From Bacteriovoracaceae bacterium (GTDB lineage: Bacteria > Bdellovibrionota > Bacteriovoracia > Bacteriovoracales > Bacteriovoracaceae): a stretch of 64,000 nucleotides of DNA. Position numbers and translations under genes: made by a program. The DNA lies in NCBI GenBank assembly GCA_024711325.1, contig JANJTC010000005.1:1454172-1518171 (forward strand), given 5' to 3'. The notes under the pieces are model-generated. The model was not told the DNA's origin and did no database searches. It was given only the letters and a program-made list of their open reading frames with translations. Below, one piece after another: positions 61,921 to 64,000 of this stretch (positions are counted from its first letter, which is position 1; each line of letters begins with the position of its first letter).

Positions 61921-62865
61921 TTATGTTTTATTTTTCTTCTGATAGTATTCAATCCCCAAGTAGCCCGGAAGTGCCAGCAAAAGGGGAAGTAAATAATAAG
62001 TAACCCGAAAGAGGATTAAAACTGCAAGTATGTTAAAAGAAGTAATTTCAAAGTTCATTTTTAAAAAAACAGCTTCATGAACCCCAAGACCAGCAGGAAT
62101 ATGAGTCACCACGCCGGCAAGACCGCTTAGTAAATAGGTGAAAAGCACCTGAATAAAGTTTGGCGTAGCTCCAAGTTGCTCCATAAGTGAGATGATGATT
62201 GATGTCAAAAGACTCCATTGGATGACCGAGAGTAAAAGTTGAACAAAAGCGAGTTTGATCGGAGGGAAGATAAATTTTTCTTTTTTATATGTGATTTGTT
62301 TTCTTTTACTGCATAGAAAGAAATACAAAAAAACAATCATCATGCCAAAAGCACTTATCATGTAGGTGGCCTCCCTGGGGAAGCCTGTTAACTTGGCCAC
62401 ATCCTCCTGTCCGCGAAGAATTACGAAAGATAAAAGAAATATATGCCCAAGCCAGTTTGACAAGGTCGAAAAAATAATGACTTTGGTAATATCTCCAATT
62501 GAGACATTCCATCCGCTATATATCCGATAACGTAATCCTAAACCACCAACAAACGCACCAAGATTCAAAGTAAATGTGTAACAAATCATGGCACTGCAAT
62601 AGATCTTTAACGCTGAAATACCAGGTACTTTTAAATAACGAAATCCCATAAAGTCAAAGGAGGCGAGAATAATAAAGTTAAAGATGACTAACCCTAAGGT
62701 AGGAAACAAACCTTTGAGACTTACTTTATTCAGGGCCGCCTTAACTTCTGAGAAATTAATTTCAGATAAACTTTGATAAAGAAGAAATGCAATCAGGGTG
62801 AAAAAAATAAATGTTATGAAAGGAAGAATCTTGAATCGGGTTCTTCTCTTGATGCTAATGTCCAT
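61921..62865 (-). CDS. YbhN/UPF0104-like membrane protein (LPG-synthase TM family)
   Basis: About eight helices and the family motif GVVTHIPAGLGVHEAVF near residue 245, with GAFVGGLGLRYRIY in the middle, as in the flippase-like domain of MprF and in YbhN. No synthetase domain, so it is probably a lipid transporter. It overlaps the upstream PLD gene by 11 bp. In E. coli ybhN is next to clsB, another PLD gene, so the pairing is conserved (recalled). Confidence 0.85.
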   Translation of the reverse strand: MDISIKRRTRFKILPFITFIFFTLIAFLLYQSLSEINFSEVKAALNKVSLKGLFPTLGLVIFNFIILASFDFMGFRYLKVPGISALKIYCSAMICYTFTLNLGAFVGGLGLRYRIYSGWNVSIGDITKVIIFSTLSNWLGHIFLLSFVILRGQEDVAKLTGFPREATYMISAFGMMIVFLYFFLCSKRKQITYKKEKFIFPPIKLAFVQLLLSVIQWSLLTSIIISLMEQLGATPNFIQVLFTYLLSGLAGVVTHIPAGLGVHEAVFLKMNFEITSFNILAVLILFRVTYYLLPLLLALPGYLGIEYYQKKNKT

Positions 62866-64000
62866 TCATTACCTTTGCCGCAATCAAGAAGAATATAAGT
62901 ATTCCTCCTGTTGCCCAATAAGCATATTCTTTTGGTACGGCTTTCCTGATATCGATAAATGGATAAAGAAATAGTAAAAACTTCTGCATTAGAGTTGTTC
63001 TGTGGATAGGTATTTCTTTCAATGTCTTAGGTCTAGTGTTCTGAAAAACCTCGATTGTTTTTATAAGAGAATAATTCTGATAGAATTTACGCCTAAAGGA
63101 TTCTGAGGAGATATCCAGATGCTCAGCTAAAATCCTGAATAAGCTGGACTCTATAAACTCTTTTGTGCCATCATTCCTTTGAGCTTCAAGAGATAAGTTT
63201 ATCTCACTATCCACACGCATAGAACGAAAATTCAAATTCGCAGATCCCATGGTCATAAAAGTATTATCAATGATCATGTATTTTGAATGAACAACTAAAA
63301 AAATATCCTCATCGCTTGAAGGGATGTAGGGATAAAGAAACCGAAGCTTCCTGCCACTATCTTTACTTTTTAATTTTTTTATCGCGCGATTCCTCTCTGA
63401 AAGATAGATGGCACTTTCAGACCAGCCACGGTAATAAAATGGAAGGATAATAATAACCTCTGGACCATCATTTTCTTCTAATCTTTTTTCGATCTCTTCT
63501 ATTATTATCCGATGTGATAAATATTGATTCTCAATAAGGATGAATTCTTCAGCGCTTCTGATAGCATCAATATATAAGTTTTCAATTTCAAGGATGTTGG
63601 ATTCTGCAACAGTCCGGGATAGCCCTCCCCAAGTGGCGATAACTTCCGGAGAAAAAGTTTCAGGCCAGAGATCATTGAGTGCTTGATTGGATTGTTGTGA
63701 CTCAAATAAGTTGATGTCGACCCGTTTTTGAATAAATGTTTCCAGATCTTGAATGATTTTTCCGGTAAAAACATACTGAACATCATGGATGGGGTTATAG
63801 GATTCTCCGTTGAAATCGGAACGAAGTTGACTCTGCCTTTCATGATGAGGAGTATCCCATCTTTTTTTTGCCAGATCTATCCCACCAAGGAAGGCACACT
63901 TCCGGTCAAAGATAGCAATTTTCTCATGGTATGAGCCAAAAAAAAATGGAGAGTGATTGTTCCTGTATTGGACCTTGGAGTTGGTCTTTATCTTCCATTT
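62855..64000 (-). CDS. Phospholipase D-superfamily protein, N terminus outside window
   Basis: The frame is open from 62855 to the edge with no stop, giving at least 382 residues. The ORF track lists only the last 140. Two HKD motifs are complete: YHEKIAIFD with GGIDL, and HSKYMIID with GSANLN. So this is a full PLD catalytic pair, of the PLD/cardiolipin-synthase kind. The C terminus ends in a membrane helix (GGILIFFLIAAKVM). It overlaps the YbhN-like gene by 11 bp, suggesting joint action on phospholipids. Confidence 0.85.
   Translation of the reverse strand, partial: KWKIKTNSKVQYRNNHSPFFFGSYHEKIAIFDRKCAFLGGIDLAKKRWDTPHHERQSQLRSDFNGESYNPIHDVQYVFTGKIIQDLETFIQKRVDINLFESQQSNQALNDLWPETFSPEVIATWGGLSRTVAESNILEIENLYIDAIRSAEEFILIENQYLSHRIIIEEIEKRLEENDGPEVIIILPFYYRGWSESAIYLSERNRAIKKLKSKDSGRKLRFLYPYIPSSDEDIFLVVHSKYMIIDNTFMTMGSANLNFRSMRVDSEINLSLEAQRNDGTKEFIESSLFRILAEHLDISSESFRRKFYQNYSLIKTIEVFQNTRPKTLKEIPIHRTTLMQKFLLFLYPFIDIRKAVPKEYAYWATGGILIFFLIAAKVMNGH

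Noticed and set aside
1-64000. CRISPR arrays, tRNA, rRNA, prophage and integron features
   Set aside because: I saw no regularly spaced repeats, cloverleaf-like GTTCGAATC arms, rRNA cores, or phage or integrase genes.

Overview
The window is a gene-dense, roughly 40% GC stretch of bacterial chromosome. It has no rRNA, tRNA, CRISPR array or prophage that I could find, and every intergenic gap is under about 300 bp. Gene content suggests a Gram-negative, respiring bacterium: many PAS/REC/histidine-kinase proteins, lipoprotein and Sec signals, a quinol NO reductase, and stress genes (KGG, BON, DUF2383, AHSA1, YceI). Style and an apparent excess of GGCC inside AT-rich genes suggest a Bdellovibrionota/Bacteriovorax-like organism. 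That placement is inference; no marker gene is present to prove it.

Layout. (1) 1-4.1 kb: sulfane-sulfur handling, with two half-size YeeE/YedE transporters, a TauE/SafE exporter and a persulfide dioxygenase-rhodanese fusion. (2) 4.2-10.6 kb: small secreted or stress proteins, an MscS channel and a three-gene phosphorelay (two sensor kinases and a receiver). (3) 10.7-22 kb: RadD helicase; a divergent carbohydrate module (GH15 and sensory-rhodopsin-transducer-like protein facing 6-phosphogluconate dehydrogenase and an SDR); dienelactone hydrolase; an Ada-AlkA/Ogt alkylation-repair operon; a secreted PLD; MarC. (4) 21.7-25.5 kb: a LysR regulator divergent from isocyanide synthase, Fe(II)/2-oxoglutarate oxygenase and cytochrome P450, i.e. 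a compact putative isonitrile biosynthetic cluster. (5) 25.6-29 kb: an HD-GYP regulator, a degenerate double-receiver protein and a receiver. (6) 29.0-30.1 kb: an IS1-like element with recognisable 24-bp inverted repeats. (7) 30.1-41 kb: PRMT-like methyltransferase, split DUF1622 gene, degenerate 2H phosphoesterase, trypsin-like protease, YegD-like Hsp70, an epimerase-VKOR-SPW fusion, a kinase with an ethylene-receptor-like sensor, BON protein and exonuclease. (8) 41-49 kb: slyX/membrane protein/qNor, a CYP152 peroxygenase, a short KGG gene absent from the ORF track, SufU-like and XdhC proteins, a CHASE-like kinase and a secreted protein with thioester-domain hallmarks. (9) 49.5-54.9 kb: copper homeostasis (copA-cueR with a textbook MerR-type promoter, then YceI and DUF3347 proteins). 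(10) 55-64 kb: Rrf2 regulator divergent from oxidoreductases and efflux pumps (LLM flavoprotein, AKR, Bcr-type MFS, Gdx-type SMR), FMN reductase, GATase, tandem small membrane paralogs, a YbhN-like protein and a PLD enzyme running off the window.

The most interesting items are the isonitrile cluster, the ethylene-receptor-like kinase, the thioester-domain protein, the epimerase-VKOR fusion and the CYP152 enzyme. All functions are read from sequence motifs by eye; no database search was run.
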